DNA of 59,692 nucleotides from DAOTXN01 sp034435435 (GCA_034435435.1 DAOTXN010000013.1:1-59692), one strand, 5' to 3'; numbered from the stretch's first letter, positions 33,499-41,883 are shown. The notes: generated from the letters alone by a model not told the origin. Numbers and translations: made by a program.

Positions 33499-33726
33499 AT
33501 GATTCTCAGTGAAAGAATTCAACAGCACGTTCAAAGACTGCCGGCTTACTTTCAGGCAGAAGTGTTGGATTTCGTAGAATACCTTGTGGCCAAGGCAGAG
33601 CGTGAGACGGTCCAGAAGGAGAAAAGAACCTGGTCTGACCTCTCGCTATCGTCTGCAATGCGTGGAATGGAAGACGAAGACACGCCTCTCTACACCCTAT
33701 CCGATCTAAAGGTGGTGTTTCTGTGA
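33499..33726 (+). CDS. DUF2281-type antitoxin
   Basis: 75 residues from ATG 33499, with AAGGAGG eight bases upstream; ATG 33466 lacks a ribosome site. MILSERIQQHVQRLPAYFQA then EVLDFVEYLVAK is the typical N-terminus of DUF2281 antitoxins, which have a VapB-like role. Overlaps the toxin start (GTGA, 33723-33726). Confidence 0.8.
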   Translation: MILSERIQQHVQRLPAYFQAEVLDFVEYLVAKAERETVQKEKRTWSDLSLSSAMRGMEDEDTPLYTLSDLKVVFL

Positions 33727-34070
33727 AACACACCGGCCAGGTTGTGATGTTTCGGTTTCCTCAAACCGACCTGGAAGAAGGCAAGCTGCGTCCAGCTCTT
33801 CTGCTCGGTAGGCTGCCTGGCGAATACGACGACTGGCTGATCTGTATGATCTCGTCGCAGATTCGGCACTATATCCCAGGGTTCGATGAAGTAATCCAGG
33901 AAACTGACTCCGATTTTGCTGAGAGCGGTCTGAAATTGACCAGCGTGATACGCGTCGGCCGTCTCGCTGTTGTAGAAGGAGAGATACTTCTGGGAGCTAT
34001 CGGCCAGATTGATTCAGAGAGACTGCAACGCATCAAGAGCCGTTTAGCCGAGTGGCTCACAGGTCCATAG
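33723..34070 (+). CDS. PemK/MazF-family toxin
   Basis: 115 residues, GTG 33723. PemK/MazF-like endoribonuclease toxin: QVVMFRFPQTD at the beta1 strand (usual form GDI-V-F), LRPALLLGRLPGEYDDWLIC with the RPALVL-type motif, and ICMISSQIRH, the conserved S-Q pair in the active region. Paired with the DUF2281 antitoxin by a 4-base overlap. Confidence 0.82.
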   Translation: MKHTGQVVMFRFPQTDLEEGKLRPALLLGRLPGEYDDWLICMISSQIRHYIPGFDEVIQETDSDFAESGLKLTSVIRVGRLAVVEGEILLGAIGQIDSERLQRIKSRLAEWLTGP

Positions 34071-34113
34071 CGGTGAGTCGGTCCCGAAGCCGAGATCGCA
34101 GCAGGCATGGGAT

Positions 34114-34845
34114 ATGCAACCTCCACCCGAAATCCAACCCCTATGCCAGGCCCTCCTTCAAGGCCTACACACCATCCTGGGTGAAAGGCTCTACGGCGTG
34201 TACCTGTATGGCGCGGCGGCCTTTCCCGATGCGGCTCCCAGCGGCGACGTTGACTTTCACGTCATCCTGGAAAGGCCCTTGAGCGGCGCGGACATTGCGC
34301 AATTGAACGATCTCTATGCGAGGCTGGCCCGCGAGCACCCTCCGCTGGGCGCAGAACTGGATGGCTATTTTATCCTGCTGGACGACGCCCGCAAAACGAC
34401 GCCCCCGCCGCACCAATTGCACCCCGACATCGTGGATGAGGCCTGGGCCTTGCACCGCGCCCACATCCGCGCCGGGCGTTGCATCGCGCTCTACGGACCA
34501 GACCCGACCGGCGTATACCCCCCGGCCACGTGGCCCGAGCTGCAAGACGCGCTGGACAAAGAGCTGGCCTTTGTAGAACGCCACCTCGACACCTACCCCG
34601 ACTATTGCATCCTGAATCTGTGCCGGCTGATGTTCAGCTTTGAGACGGGCCAGGTGGTGGTGTCCAAAGCGGCATCCGCCGCGTGGGCCATTGACGTCTT
34701 TCCGCATTGGCGGCGGCACGTCGAGCTGGCCCTCAAGTCATACGCGCGGCGCGCCACGCCCCAGGACCGGCAGTTTATGGCCGACCAAGTCGGAGCGTTT
34801 TTTGCGTTCGCCTGCCGGCGCATTCAAACCTATCGGGCGAGCTAA
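34114..34845 (+). CDS. Nucleotidyltransferase-fold protein (AadA-like), degenerate GS motif
   Basis: 243 residues, ATG 34114. N-terminal nucleotidyltransferase fold: LYGVYLYGAAAFPD then SGDVDFHVIL. The metal-binding Asp pair (Asp45, Asp47) is present, but the usual Gly-Ser that holds the nucleotide is Gly33-Ala34. The C-terminal helical part resembles the DUF4111 domain of aminoglycoside adenylyltransferases. Directly adjacent to a second, canonical copy (no gap), so tandem duplication and divergence are likely. Activity is uncertain. Confidence 0.78.
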   Translation: MQPPPEIQPLCQALLQGLHTILGERLYGVYLYGAAAFPDAAPSGDVDFHVILERPLSGADIAQLNDLYARLAREHPPLGAELDGYFILLDDARKTTPPPHQLHPDIVDEAWALHRAHIRAGRCIALYGPDPTGVYPPATWPELQDALDKELAFVERHLDTYPDYCILNLCRLMFSFETGQVVVSKAASAAWAIDVFPHWRRHVELALKSYARRATPQDRQFMADQVGAFFAFACRRIQTYRAS

Positions 34846-35628
34846 ATGTCGACCTCCCGTATGCCTCCCACGCCCTACCCGGCCGTCAACGCCGTGTTGC
34901 ACACCCTGCTTTCAGATGTGCAGACGATTCTGGGACCGCATTTCGTCGGAATGTACCTGTACGGCTCGCTGGCCGGCGGCGATTTCGACCCCCGGCGCAG
35001 CGACGTTGATTTTCTGGTCGTCACCGCCGCCGAGCTGCCCGGCGATTTGATCGCGGCGTTAGAGACGCTGCACGCGCGCCTGGCGGCCAGCGGCGACAAG
35101 TGGGCGGTGAAATTAGAGGGCGCGTACATCCCCCAGCGGGCCTTGCGGCGTTACGACCCGGCCGACCCGCCGTACCCGTTTGTCAACGAAGGCCGGTTTT
35201 ACCTGGCCCGCCCAGGCAGCGATTGGGTGATCCAGCGCCACGTCCTGCGCGAGCAAGGCGTCGTGCTGGCAGGACCCGCTCTCCACGCCCTGATCGACCC
35301 CGTCGGGCCGGACGACTTGCGGCAGGCCGTGGCGGCGATATTGCGCGAGTGGTGGGCCCCCATGCTCGACGACCCCGCCCGTTTGCGCCGCAGCGACTAT
35401 CAGGCCTACGCCGTGCTCACCATGTGTCGGGCGCTCTATACTCTCGAAAACAGGGCCATCGTCTCGAAACCCGTCGCGGCGCGTTGGGCGCAAGAGGGGC
35501 TGGGCCAGCGTTGGGCCGCGCTGATCGCGCCCGCCCTGGCGTGGCCGTCTGCCGACGCGGTGAATGACCTGAGTGAAACGCTGGAGTTTATTCGTTACAC
35601 ACTCGGACGCGCAAACCCTAGATGTTGA
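34846..35628 (+). CDS. Aminoglycoside nucleotidyltransferase-like protein (AadA/ANT family)
   Basis: 260 residues, ATG 34846 immediately after the upstream stop. Nucleotidyltransferase motif YLYGSLAGGDFDPRRSDVDF: Gly40-Ser41 and Asp53/Asp55. The C-terminal DUF4111 helical domain (about 150-255) includes YAVLTMCRALYTLENRAIVS followed by KPVAARWA, as in AadA proteins. These transfer AMP to streptomycin or spectinomycin. Resistance here is possible but unproven; environmental homologues may modify other hydroxyl compounds. Followed by a Rho-independent terminator. Confidence 0.82.
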   Translation: MSTSRMPPTPYPAVNAVLHTLLSDVQTILGPHFVGMYLYGSLAGGDFDPRRSDVDFLVVTAAELPGDLIAALETLHARLAASGDKWAVKLEGAYIPQRALRRYDPADPPYPFVNEGRFYLARPGSDWVIQRHVLREQGVVLAGPALHALIDPVGPDDLRQAVAAILREWWAPMLDDPARLRRSDYQAYAVLTMCRALYTLENRAIVSKPVAARWAQEGLGQRWAALIAPALAWPSADAVNDLSETLEFIRYTLGRANPRC

Positions 35629-35698
35629 TCCCGGTTTCGGCGACGCACTATGCCGAGCATAGCCTGACTTGGCAGAAACGCAGCCACAGGACCCGCGA

Positions 35699-35719
35699 CC
35701 GCGAGAGCGCGGCTTTTTT
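35699..35719 (+). terminator. Rho-independent terminator after the nucleotidyltransferase pair
   Basis: CCGCG-AGAG-CGCGG stem-loop (35699-35712) followed by C and six T. It ends the plus-strand unit that began with the toxin-antitoxin pair or the two nucleotidyltransferases. Confidence 0.7.
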
Positions 35720-35746
35720 CCAATGTTGCGAAACCCCGCCGCAGGT

Positions 35747-35774
35747 TTGACAACTTCCATGCGCCAATTATAAT
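35747..35774 (+). promoter_or_regulatory. Strong promoter for the SLATT/TIR-like pair
   Basis: TTGACA (35747-35752), 16-base spacer, TATAAT (35769-35774): both boxes are exact consensus. It lies 111 bases before the ATG at 35885. This is the closest match to consensus seen in the window. Confidence 0.7.
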
Positions 35775-35884
35775 CAGAGTAAAATAGTCCTAATTCGCCG
35801 GAGCGAAACGCACTCTTCCAACGGTCCAGTGCTCCTGTCGAGCGACCCGACCGACGCGCCGGGCGCGCAAAAGGTGGAATCAAG

Positions 35885-36448
35885 ATGACTGAAGCACTAC
35901 TCACGATGGCAAACCCTGCGCCTCCTCAAGTGGATTATCCTATGCTGCCGCCGCGTGGGTTCGCCAGGTTGACCGCCGAGGACTATATCGCCGAACGGGT
36001 GAACCAGGCCCTCAAATATTACGACAAAGCTGCAAACAAGCAAAAAAAGATCTATCTGCGTATGCGGGCCACCACGGTAATTGGAGGCGCGCTCGTACCG
36101 GTGCTGGTCAACATTGATTTGCCGTACCTCAACATCCTTACCACGATCATCAGTCTGATCGTTGTGCTCCTGGTGTCGCTGGAGAGCGTGTATCACTTTC
36201 GTGAACAGTGGACGAACTATCGCTCCACAGAACAAAACCTGCGCAACGAGTATTTTTTGTTCACGACCAAAGGGGGAACCTATTGCGGGTTGAGGGAAAA
36301 CGTCGCGTTCAAATTGTTCGTTGATCGCGTCGAAGAGGCCATTGAGGCGGAAAATTCATCGACCCTGAAAGTGATGACAACCATCACCGAAGCCAAGGCT
36401 AAACAACAGGGCACGAATAGCAATAATGGCGACGAGAGCCTTCCCTGA
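35885..36448 (+). CDS. DUF4231/SLATT-like two-transmembrane protein
   Basis: 187 residues, ATG 35885. Core: FARLTAEDYIAERVNQALKY then a basic linker, two adjacent membrane segments (about 63-78 and 82-102, VIGGALVPVLVNIDLPYLNI and LTTIISLIVVLLVSLESVYH), and the after-segment FREQWTNYRSTEQNLRNEYF with LFTTKGG. This pattern is DUF4231, a member of the SLATT superfamily. SLATT proteins are predicted membrane-pore effectors paired with nucleotide-signal sensors in conflict systems. The next gene overlaps in operon fashion and encodes a TIR/deoxyribosyltransferase-like protein. Confidence 0.82.
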   Translation: MTEALLTMANPAPPQVDYPMLPPRGFARLTAEDYIAERVNQALKYYDKAANKQKKIYLRMRATTVIGGALVPVLVNIDLPYLNILTTIISLIVVLLVSLESVYHFREQWTNYRSTEQNLRNEYFLFTTKGGTYCGLRENVAFKLFVDRVEEAIEAENSSTLKVMTTITEAKAKQQGTNSNNGDESLP

Positions 36449-36453
36449 CCTTG

Positions 36454-36990
36454 ATGATGGAACAATCCGGGCAGCCCATCGACGTATTTTTTAGTGTTGG
36501 GCGCACGATGACGCCCACACAGCATGAATTCGTGGCAGCCATTGAGGGCTTGCTGGTTTCCAACGGTTTTTTACCGCGCACAGTTGGCCGCACCGACCTG
36601 GCGCAGCAAAAACCCCTCCAGTTAATCGCCGACGTGATGCGCGAATGCTCCGGTACGATCGTGGTGGCGCTGGAGCGCCTGCGCATTAACCAGGGCGTCG
36701 AGTTGTGCAGCGACCCCACGGTCGAAAATCTGAGTGGGATCAGTCTCCCCACCGTCTGGACCCAAATAGAAGCGGCCATAGCCTATACCCTGGGCCATCC
36801 GCTCTTGGCCATCGTCGAATCCAACCTGCGGAACGAGGGTGTGTTAGAAGAAGGGTATGACTGGACCGTAAAATGGGTTGATCTCGATCCGCAAAGCTTG
36901 AATAACGGCGAATTTTCGACAGTTTTGGGTGACTGGAAAAATCGCGTTCTGGCCTACCACGCACGACAAAACTCACCCAAGCCAGAGTGA
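36454..36990 (+). CDS. TIR/nucleoside-deoxyribosyltransferase-like protein paired with SLATT
   Basis: 178 residues from ATG 36454 (TTG 36451 and ATG 36457 also possible), five bases after the SLATT stop. No family is named with certainty. The strand-helix order (DVFFSVGR; TPTQHEFVAAIEGLLVSNGF; IADVMRECSGTIVVAL; WTQIEAAIAYTLGHPLLAIV) fits a flavodoxin-like TIR or deoxyribosyltransferase fold. Glu at about residue 106 sits in the IEAAIAYTLGHP block, where these folds place a catalytic Glu (usual form EIGYALALGKP). It would sense or cleave a nucleotide such as NAD (inference). Confidence 0.6.
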   Translation: MMEQSGQPIDVFFSVGRTMTPTQHEFVAAIEGLLVSNGFLPRTVGRTDLAQQKPLQLIADVMRECSGTIVVALERLRINQGVELCSDPTVENLSGISLPTVWTQIEAAIAYTLGHPLLAIVESNLRNEGVLEEGYDWTVKWVDLDPQSLNNGEFSTVLGDWKNRVLAYHARQNSPKPE

Positions 36991-37073
36991 TGGCCCGCTT
37001 TTACCCCCCGAAATCAACTGTGCCTGTAACTGCCCAGGGAAGCTGCGCCTCAAACCGACGAGTTAAGACGGGA

Positions 37074-37140
37074 CACAGATGAACACGGATGAAACAAGAT
37101 CAGTGTGAATCCGTGTTCATCTGTGTCCAAAATCTTGTCT
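37074..37140 (+). repeat. GACACAGATGAACACGGATG palindrome
   Basis: GGACACAGATGAACACGGAT on the left and ATCCGTGTTCATCTGTGTCC on the right pair almost perfectly around a short loop. Most complete copy of the family also at 3869 and 24249. It lies in the 362-base gap 36991-37352, which holds this and the next repeat and no gene. Confidence 0.8.
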
Positions 37141-37188
37141 CATTTGTAAAGAATTAGCGCCCCCAAGGAGTTCAAGCCCAGCGATTTT

Positions 37189-37264
37189 TCGACAGGATTT
37201 ACAGGATTCAACAGGATTTCGGACTGTTTTCATCCTGTCAATCCTGTGAATTCTGTCCAACGGG
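37189..37264 (+). repeat. GACAGGATTTACAGGATT...AATCCTGT palindrome
   Basis: Left arm GACAGGATTTACAGGATTCA, right arm ATCCTGTCAATCCTGTGAAT then TCTGTCC. Second copy of the 15395-15470 family, 50 bases after another palindrome family. The two plus-strand SLATT-unit genes and the minus-strand dehydrogenase gene converge on this gap. Confidence 0.8.
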
Positions 37265-37352
37265 TTTTATCTAGCCCGATCTTGAGTGCAAGCTGGGTAG
37301 TTACCTGCGCCTTAATGACCAGCTCTGATGCGCGCGCCTTTGACGCAAGCAT

Positions 37353-39827
37353 TTAGCGCCGCAGCCGCTCATTCCCCGCATCGTACAACGGCTCCTTTAC
37401 CACCGTGGCCGGATAGCGCTGGCCGAAATACTCGATTTCCACCTTTGTCCCCGGCCGGGCGTATGCGACCGGCAGATAGCCGTAAGCGATGCTCTGCCTC
37501 ACCGTGTAGCCGAAATTGGCGCTGGTGACGTAACCCAGCGCCCTGTCGCCGTCCATAATCGGCTCCTTGCCCAGCACGAGGTGGGCCGGGTCGTCCAGCG
37601 TCAGGCAGCACAGCTTGCGCTGCAGGCCCTCGGCCCTGGCTTTCACCAGCGCCTGGCGCCCGATAAAGCCCTGTGGTGAGCTTGCCGAACCATCGCCCTT
37701 GTCCAAGCGCACGGCAAAACCCAGCCCGGCCTCGTAAGGATTATAATCGGTGTGGATGTCGGCCCCCCAGGCGCGATAGCCTTTTTCCAGGCGCAGCGAA
37801 TCGAACGCGCCCCCGCCGACCGGCGTCACGCCCAGCGGCCGGCCCGCCTGCGCCAGCGCGTGGCACAACGCCCGGCCGTATTCCGTTGGCGCGTAAATCT
37901 CCCAGCCCAGCTCGCCCACGTAAGAGATGCGCAGCGCCAGGGCCGGAATCTCGTTGATTGCGATAGGTCGAGCCGTCAAGTAGGGAAAAGCGGCGTTGGA
38001 CAGGTCGTCCTGGCTGACCGTTTGGACCAGATCGCGGGCGCACGGTCCCCACACGCCCAGGCCGCACCAGCCCGAAGTCAGGTCGGCAAGGTGCACCGAG
38101 CCGTCCGCCGGGAGATGGCTTTTCATCCACGCCAGGTCGTGCGGGCCGCTCGCCACGCCGGTGATGACCAGAAAGCGGTCCGCGGCCAGGCGCGTCACCG
38201 TCAGGTCGCATTGGATGCCGCCGCGCCCATTCAGCATCGCGGTGTAGGTCACGCTGCCCACGGGCCGGTCCATTTCGTTGGCCGCGAGGCGCTGCAAGTA
38301 GGCCAGCGCCCCGGGGCCGCTCACCTCCAGCTTGGTAAAGGGCGACAAGTCGAACAGCCCCACCCGCTCGCGCGTGGCCTGATGCTCCGCGCCGACGATG
38401 GGCGACCAATAACGCGCTTCCCAGCCGCTGCGTTTCGGCACGTCGTAGGCCGCGAGCAACGCCTCGTTGGACGCGAACCACTGCGGGCGTTCCCAACCCG
38501 AACTCTCGAAAAAGACCGCGCCCAGTTGCTCCTGCCGCGCATAGAAGGGACTGACGCGCAGCCCGCGCGGCTGTTCCATCGGTTGCAGCGGGTGGATAAT
38601 GTCGTACACTTCGCGGTACTGCTGCGCCCCGCGCGCCCGGACGTACGCGCGGGTGTGCGCGTGGGGATGAAAGCGGTGCATGTCGGCTTCGCGCAGGTCC
38701 ATGCCCGGCGCGCCCTCGGCCATCCACTCGGCCACGACTTTGCCCACACCGCCGCCGTGCGTGACCCACACCGCCTCGGCCACCCACAACCCGCGCACGT
38801 CCGACTCGCCCAACACGGGGTAGCCGTCGGGCGTGAACGAGAACATGCCGTTGATGGTGTAGGTAAAATCGGCTCCCTTGAGCGCCGGGAGCAGCTCGAC
38901 GGCGGCCCGCTGGGCCACCGCAAAATCGTCGGGGGTGAACTGGCGCACCGACGGCATGAACGGCGCGTCTTTTGGGTCGAGGATGTGGTCGGCCTCGACC
39001 AGCCGCGGCTCGTGCCGGTAGGAGCCAATGCCGTAGGCGTCGGCGTGCTGGCGAAAGTACATCGAATAGTCCTGGTGGCGCAAGATCGGGTGGACGATCT
39101 CGCGCGTCTCGCCGGCCAGCTCGGCCAGCGGCGTCGTGATGACGTACTGGTGTTCCACCGGGGTCAGCGGGATCGAGATACCGGCCAGGCGACCCACTTT
39201 CGGTCCCCAGATGCCCGCGCAAATCAAGGCCATCTCGGTTTCGACGCGGCCCTGGTCGGTGAGCACGGCCCGCACGCGCCCCTTTTCAATCTCAAACCCG
39301 GTCACGGCGGTATGCCCGTAGAATTTTGCGCCACCGCTCGCTTCGGATTGGCGGGCCAGCGCCTCGCAAACCCGAAGCGCTTTGGCCAGCCCGTCGGTGG
39401 GCACGTAATACGCCCCGTGGATTTTTTTGTCGTCCAGCAACGGGTTCCTGGCTTGGGCCTCGGCGGGCGAGAGCAGCGTCGCCTCCAGCCCCCAGCTTTT
39501 GGCCCAGCCCAGCTTGCGCTTGAGGTCTTGCCAGCGCTCCGGCGTATAGGCCACTTCCATCCCGCCCACCGGGCGCCAGCAGGGCTGGCCGTCCAATTCG
39601 AGGCTGGAGTAGAGCTGCACCGTGTATTGGGCCAACGCGGTCATCATTTTGGACGGATTGGTCTGGAACACCAGGCCCGGCGCATGAGAGGTCGAGCCGC
39701 CGGTTTGGAACAGCGGCCCCTGGTCCACCACCACGATGTCGCGCCAGCCCATTTTGGTGAGATGATACACCGCGCTGCACCCCACGATGCCCGCGCCGAC
39801 GACCACGAGTTTGGCTTGCTTTTGCAT
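37353..39827 (-). CDS. FAD-dependent dimethylglycine/sarcosine dehydrogenase-like protein with GcvT domain
   Basis: 824 residues from ATG 39827 with GGGGAG six bases upstream; a longer frame to 39902 crosses the promoter. The N-terminal DAO domain has LVVVGAGIVGCSAVYHLTK (FAD). A middle FAO_M linker is followed by a C-terminal GcvT/aminomethyltransferase fold with folate-binding blocks (about 430-815, TPVGGGAFDSLRLEKGYRAW). This matches dimethylglycine and sarcosine dehydrogenases, which oxidise an N-methyl group and hand it to tetrahydrofolate. Expected to complete degradation of glycine betaine-derived amines (inference). Its own promoter candidate is at 39874-39902. Confidence 0.9.
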   Translation of the reverse strand: MQKQAKLVVVGAGIVGCSAVYHLTKMGWRDIVVVDQGPLFQTGGSTSHAPGLVFQTNPSKMMTALAQYTVQLYSSLELDGQPCWRPVGGMEVAYTPERWQDLKRKLGWAKSWGLEATLLSPAEAQARNPLLDDKKIHGAYYVPTDGLAKALRVCEALARQSEASGGAKFYGHTAVTGFEIEKGRVRAVLTDQGRVETEMALICAGIWGPKVGRLAGISIPLTPVEHQYVITTPLAELAGETREIVHPILRHQDYSMYFRQHADAYGIGSYRHEPRLVEADHILDPKDAPFMPSVRQFTPDDFAVAQRAAVELLPALKGADFTYTINGMFSFTPDGYPVLGESDVRGLWVAEAVWVTHGGGVGKVVAEWMAEGAPGMDLREADMHRFHPHAHTRAYVRARGAQQYREVYDIIHPLQPMEQPRGLRVSPFYARQEQLGAVFFESSGWERPQWFASNEALLAAYDVPKRSGWEARYWSPIVGAEHQATRERVGLFDLSPFTKLEVSGPGALAYLQRLAANEMDRPVGSVTYTAMLNGRGGIQCDLTVTRLAADRFLVITGVASGPHDLAWMKSHLPADGSVHLADLTSGWCGLGVWGPCARDLVQTVSQDDLSNAAFPYLTARPIAINEIPALALRISYVGELGWEIYAPTEYGRALCHALAQAGRPLGVTPVGGGAFDSLRLEKGYRAWGADIHTDYNPYEAGLGFAVRLDKGDGSASSPQGFIGRQALVKARAEGLQRKLCCLTLDDPAHLVLGKEPIMDGDRALGYVTSANFGYTVRQSIAYGYLPVAYARPGTKVEIEYFGQRYPATVVKEPLYDAGNERLRR

Positions 39828-39873
39828 CAAACACTCCCCTTTCCTTTCCACCCACTGGGTCAACTGGACACTT

Positions 39874-39902
39874 ATTGTATCGGACAGGAAAAGGCGAGGC
39901 AA
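39874..39902 (-). promoter_or_regulatory. Promoter candidate for the dimethylglycine dehydrogenase-like gene
   Basis: Reading the minus strand: TTGCCT (39902-39897), 17-base spacer, TACAAT (39879-39874), 46 bases before the ATG at 39827. Confidence 0.6.
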
Positions 39903-39995
39903 ATGTCTGCGCCGCAGGCGTTAAAAAAGTCCGGTACGTCGGTCCAAAATTCACATTACCCTCTTGCGGCCAAGTCACTAGTTGCGCAGCGCCCC

Positions 39996-40023
39996 TTGCC
40001 TTTCCAGAACAACCGGGTACAAT
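39996..40023 (+). promoter_or_regulatory. Promoter candidate for the DUF4258/YgiT-type pair
   Basis: TTGCCT (39996-40001), 16-base spacer, TACAAT (40018-40023), 40 bases before the ATG at 40064. It uses the same boxes as the divergent promoter at 39874. Confidence 0.55.
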
Positions 40024-40063
40024 ACAATTCGATCCAAGGCGGTCGCCACAGGAGACAACAGCA

Positions 40064-40375
40064 ATGGATCTCGATAAAATGCGCAGGTTAGTACGAGAGG
40101 GAAGATACTTTTTCTACACCCACGCGCTAACCGAAGCAAAAAAGGACGGCATTGCGCCAGAGGACGTTATCCACACTATCTTGACGGGCGAGGTGATCGA
40201 AAAATACCCCGAGCGTCAGCGGACACTCATCTTTGCGACACTTGCGCATAGGATACCACTCCACGTGGTATGCGATTACTCACAGGTCAACGTGCTGTTA
40301 ATCGTCATCGTCTATATCCCAGAGGACAAGCAATGGATAGATTTTCGAGTGCGCAGAGAGGGAAAACGGAAATGA
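40064..40375 (+). CDS. DUF4258 protein, toxin-like
   Basis: 103 residues, ATG 40064 after CAGGAGACAACAG; upstream frame rejected. DUF4258 core: FFYTHALTEAKKDGIAPEDV, GEVIEKYPERQRTLIFAT, HVVCDYSQVNVLLIVIVYIP. This small fold is related to RelE/BrnT-like toxins and is usually paired with a YgiT-type zinc-finger antitoxin, which overlaps here by four bases. Confidence 0.82.
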   Translation: MDLDKMRRLVREGRYFFYTHALTEAKKDGIAPEDVIHTILTGEVIEKYPERQRTLIFATLAHRIPLHVVCDYSQVNVLLIVIVYIPEDKQWIDFRVRREGKRK

Positions 40376-40644
40376 ACGTAAACGAGCTTTTCAGATGTCC
40401 AGAATGTGGGCAACAGGTTCAAGACGATGTGATCGAGATGGTTTTTGATCTGGATGATACCCGCGTCAGTGTGAGCAATGTGCCGGCCAAGGTCTGTCCT
40501 GGCTGTGGGCAGGAATTCGTAGACGGATATACAGCAGAAAACGTCAACCGGTTGGTGGATCGTGTGACCGAGGATGTGGAGAGTTATGCCAAGAAGGTCG
40601 CCCGCCCATCGCTTACCCCACGCGAAATCGCCATCGCCGCCTAA
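40372..40644 (+). CDS. YgiT-type zinc-finger protein (MqsA-like antitoxin N-terminus)
   Basis: 90 residues from ATG 40372 (ATGA overlap with the DUF4258 stop). Zinc knuckles CPECG and CPGCG, the second within VPAKVCPGCGQEFVDGYTAE. It has only the zinc-finger half and a short helical tail, without the Cro-type HTH of MqsA. Second gene of the pair; candidate antitoxin. Confidence 0.85.
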   Translation: MNVNELFRCPECGQQVQDDVIEMVFDLDDTRVSVSNVPAKVCPGCGQEFVDGYTAENVNRLVDRVTEDVESYAKKVARPSLTPREIAIAA

Positions 40645-40680
40645 CGCCCGCTGGTCGGTATTATCTCGATCGGTATAACC

Positions 40681-40712
40681 AAACCCGCCGGGTCTCACAA
40701 CCCTGCGGGTTT
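40681..40712 (+). terminator. Bidirectional terminator-like hairpin
   Basis: AAACCCGCCGGGT, loop, ACCCTGCGGGTTT: a 12-bp stem with one mismatch pair, A-run on one side and T-run (GGTTTGG) on the other. It lies between convergent genes (YgiT-like + and M23 -), so it could end both transcripts. Confidence 0.65.
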
Positions 40713-40726
40713 GGCTTTCCGAGCGC

Positions 40727-41839
40727 TCATAGCGCGTGCGGGCCGATGAGCCGACCGCCCAATTGCAGCACCGGCTGATCCAGCGGCGTCTGCCATTTGT
40801 TCCACCCGCCGCCGCGGTAGAAATACTCGCCGCTGGGCGGGAACTTGGCAAAAATGGCCTCGCGCATCGCTCCGGGCATCAGCAGCAGCGGGTTGACGAT
40901 CCAGTTCTCACGATAGCGCACTTCGAGGTGCAGGTGATTCTGTCCGCCGAATTGGAGCTCGCCCATATAGGCATCGGGACCGACCGGCTGGCCAGGTTGG
41001 AAAGAACCCGGCTTGACCAGGTGGCCGTAAATGATGGTATAGTCGCCGGCGCGCACAAACAAGCCGTAGGGCGCGAAAGAGCTGGTGATCACCTTGTCAA
41101 ACACCCCTTCCACCCCGGCGTAAACTTTAATGCCTCGCGTGCTCGAGTTGCCAAAGTCTAGCCCGCCGTGCAAGCCCTGGCAATAGGCGTACCACTGGGC
41201 GCCTTTGCTCCACAGATCATAGGCGAACACGTTGTTGCCAAAATACTGCCACCACCGGGTTTGGGCCAGATCCACAGGCATGCGCCGGAACAGCTCGTTT
41301 TTCAGCGGCAAGTCCTGGTCGGCGGGCAAGCCTTCCAGCTTGGAGGGGGCAGCTATCGGCGGCGCGCCGGGCGCTGCTTTGCCCGGCTCGAACAGATAAA
41401 CCTCTTTGCCGTTGGCGCTGCGCTCGGCGCTCCAGCCCTGGCTGTGTCGCCACCACACATAACCATCGGCCTCTGCCCGCGAGCTGGGATCCACTTCCAG
41501 CGTCGCGCCGGAGTCGAGAAAGCGGATCGTGTTGTGGCCCAGGCTCGGCGCGCTGCGCACCCGCACTGGCACACTCCCCACCTGAAAGCTTTTCTTTTGG
41601 TCCGGAGCCGCCGCGCCCACGACGGGTATCAAAAAGACTTGGCTGCCGTCTGTGCTGCGCTCGGCGCTCCAACCGTCAGCGTGCCGCCACCACACGTAAC
41701 CATCTTTTTCGACGCGCGAGGCGGCGTCGGCCTCGATTTGCTGGCCGACCGGCAGGTACTTGATCGACGCGCCGCTCAACCCCGCCGCGCTGCGCACCCG
41801 CACCTCCACATTACCTACTTGAAAGAGTTTCTTTGTCAT
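40727..41839 (-). CDS. M23-family metallopeptidase with two SH3-like repeats
   Basis: 370 residues, ATG 41839 after GAGGAAACAG. Two similar N-terminal SH3-type repeats (about 1-70 and 80-150; FQVGNVEVRVRSAAG and FQVGSVPVRVRSAPS, each with a YVWWRH block). The C-terminal peptidase domain has the zinc residues HGGLDFG and HLHLEV. Such enzymes cut peptidoglycan. There is no signal peptide or membrane segment at the N-terminus, which is unusual for a wall enzyme, so export by an unknown route or a role in cell lysis is possible. It lies 45 bases downstream of the sarcosine oxidase-like gene. Confidence 0.85.
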   Translation of the reverse strand: MTKKLFQVGNVEVRVRSAAGLSGASIKYLPVGQQIEADAASRVEKDGYVWWRHADGWSAERSTDGSQVFLIPVVGAAAPDQKKSFQVGSVPVRVRSAPSLGHNTIRFLDSGATLEVDPSSRAEADGYVWWRHSQGWSAERSANGKEVYLFEPGKAAPGAPPIAAPSKLEGLPADQDLPLKNELFRRMPVDLAQTRWWQYFGNNVFAYDLWSKGAQWYAYCQGLHGGLDFGNSSTRGIKVYAGVEGVFDKVITSSFAPYGLFVRAGDYTIIYGHLVKPGSFQPGQPVGPDAYMGELQFGGQNHLHLEVRYRENWIVNPLLLMPGAMREAIFAKFPPSGEYFYRGGGWNKWQTPLDQPVLQLGGRLIGPHAL

Positions 41840-41883
41840 ATCTGTTTCCTCTTGCTTCGTTATGGGCTGTTCCTTTGGTCAAG

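Noticed and set aside
37752..40091. Very long plus-strand frame opposite the dimethylglycine dehydrogenase-like gene
   Set aside because: It is the shadow of a GC-rich minus-strand gene: Arg/Pro/His-rich, no domain, no ribosome site; the minus-strand protein is clearly DAO-GcvT.
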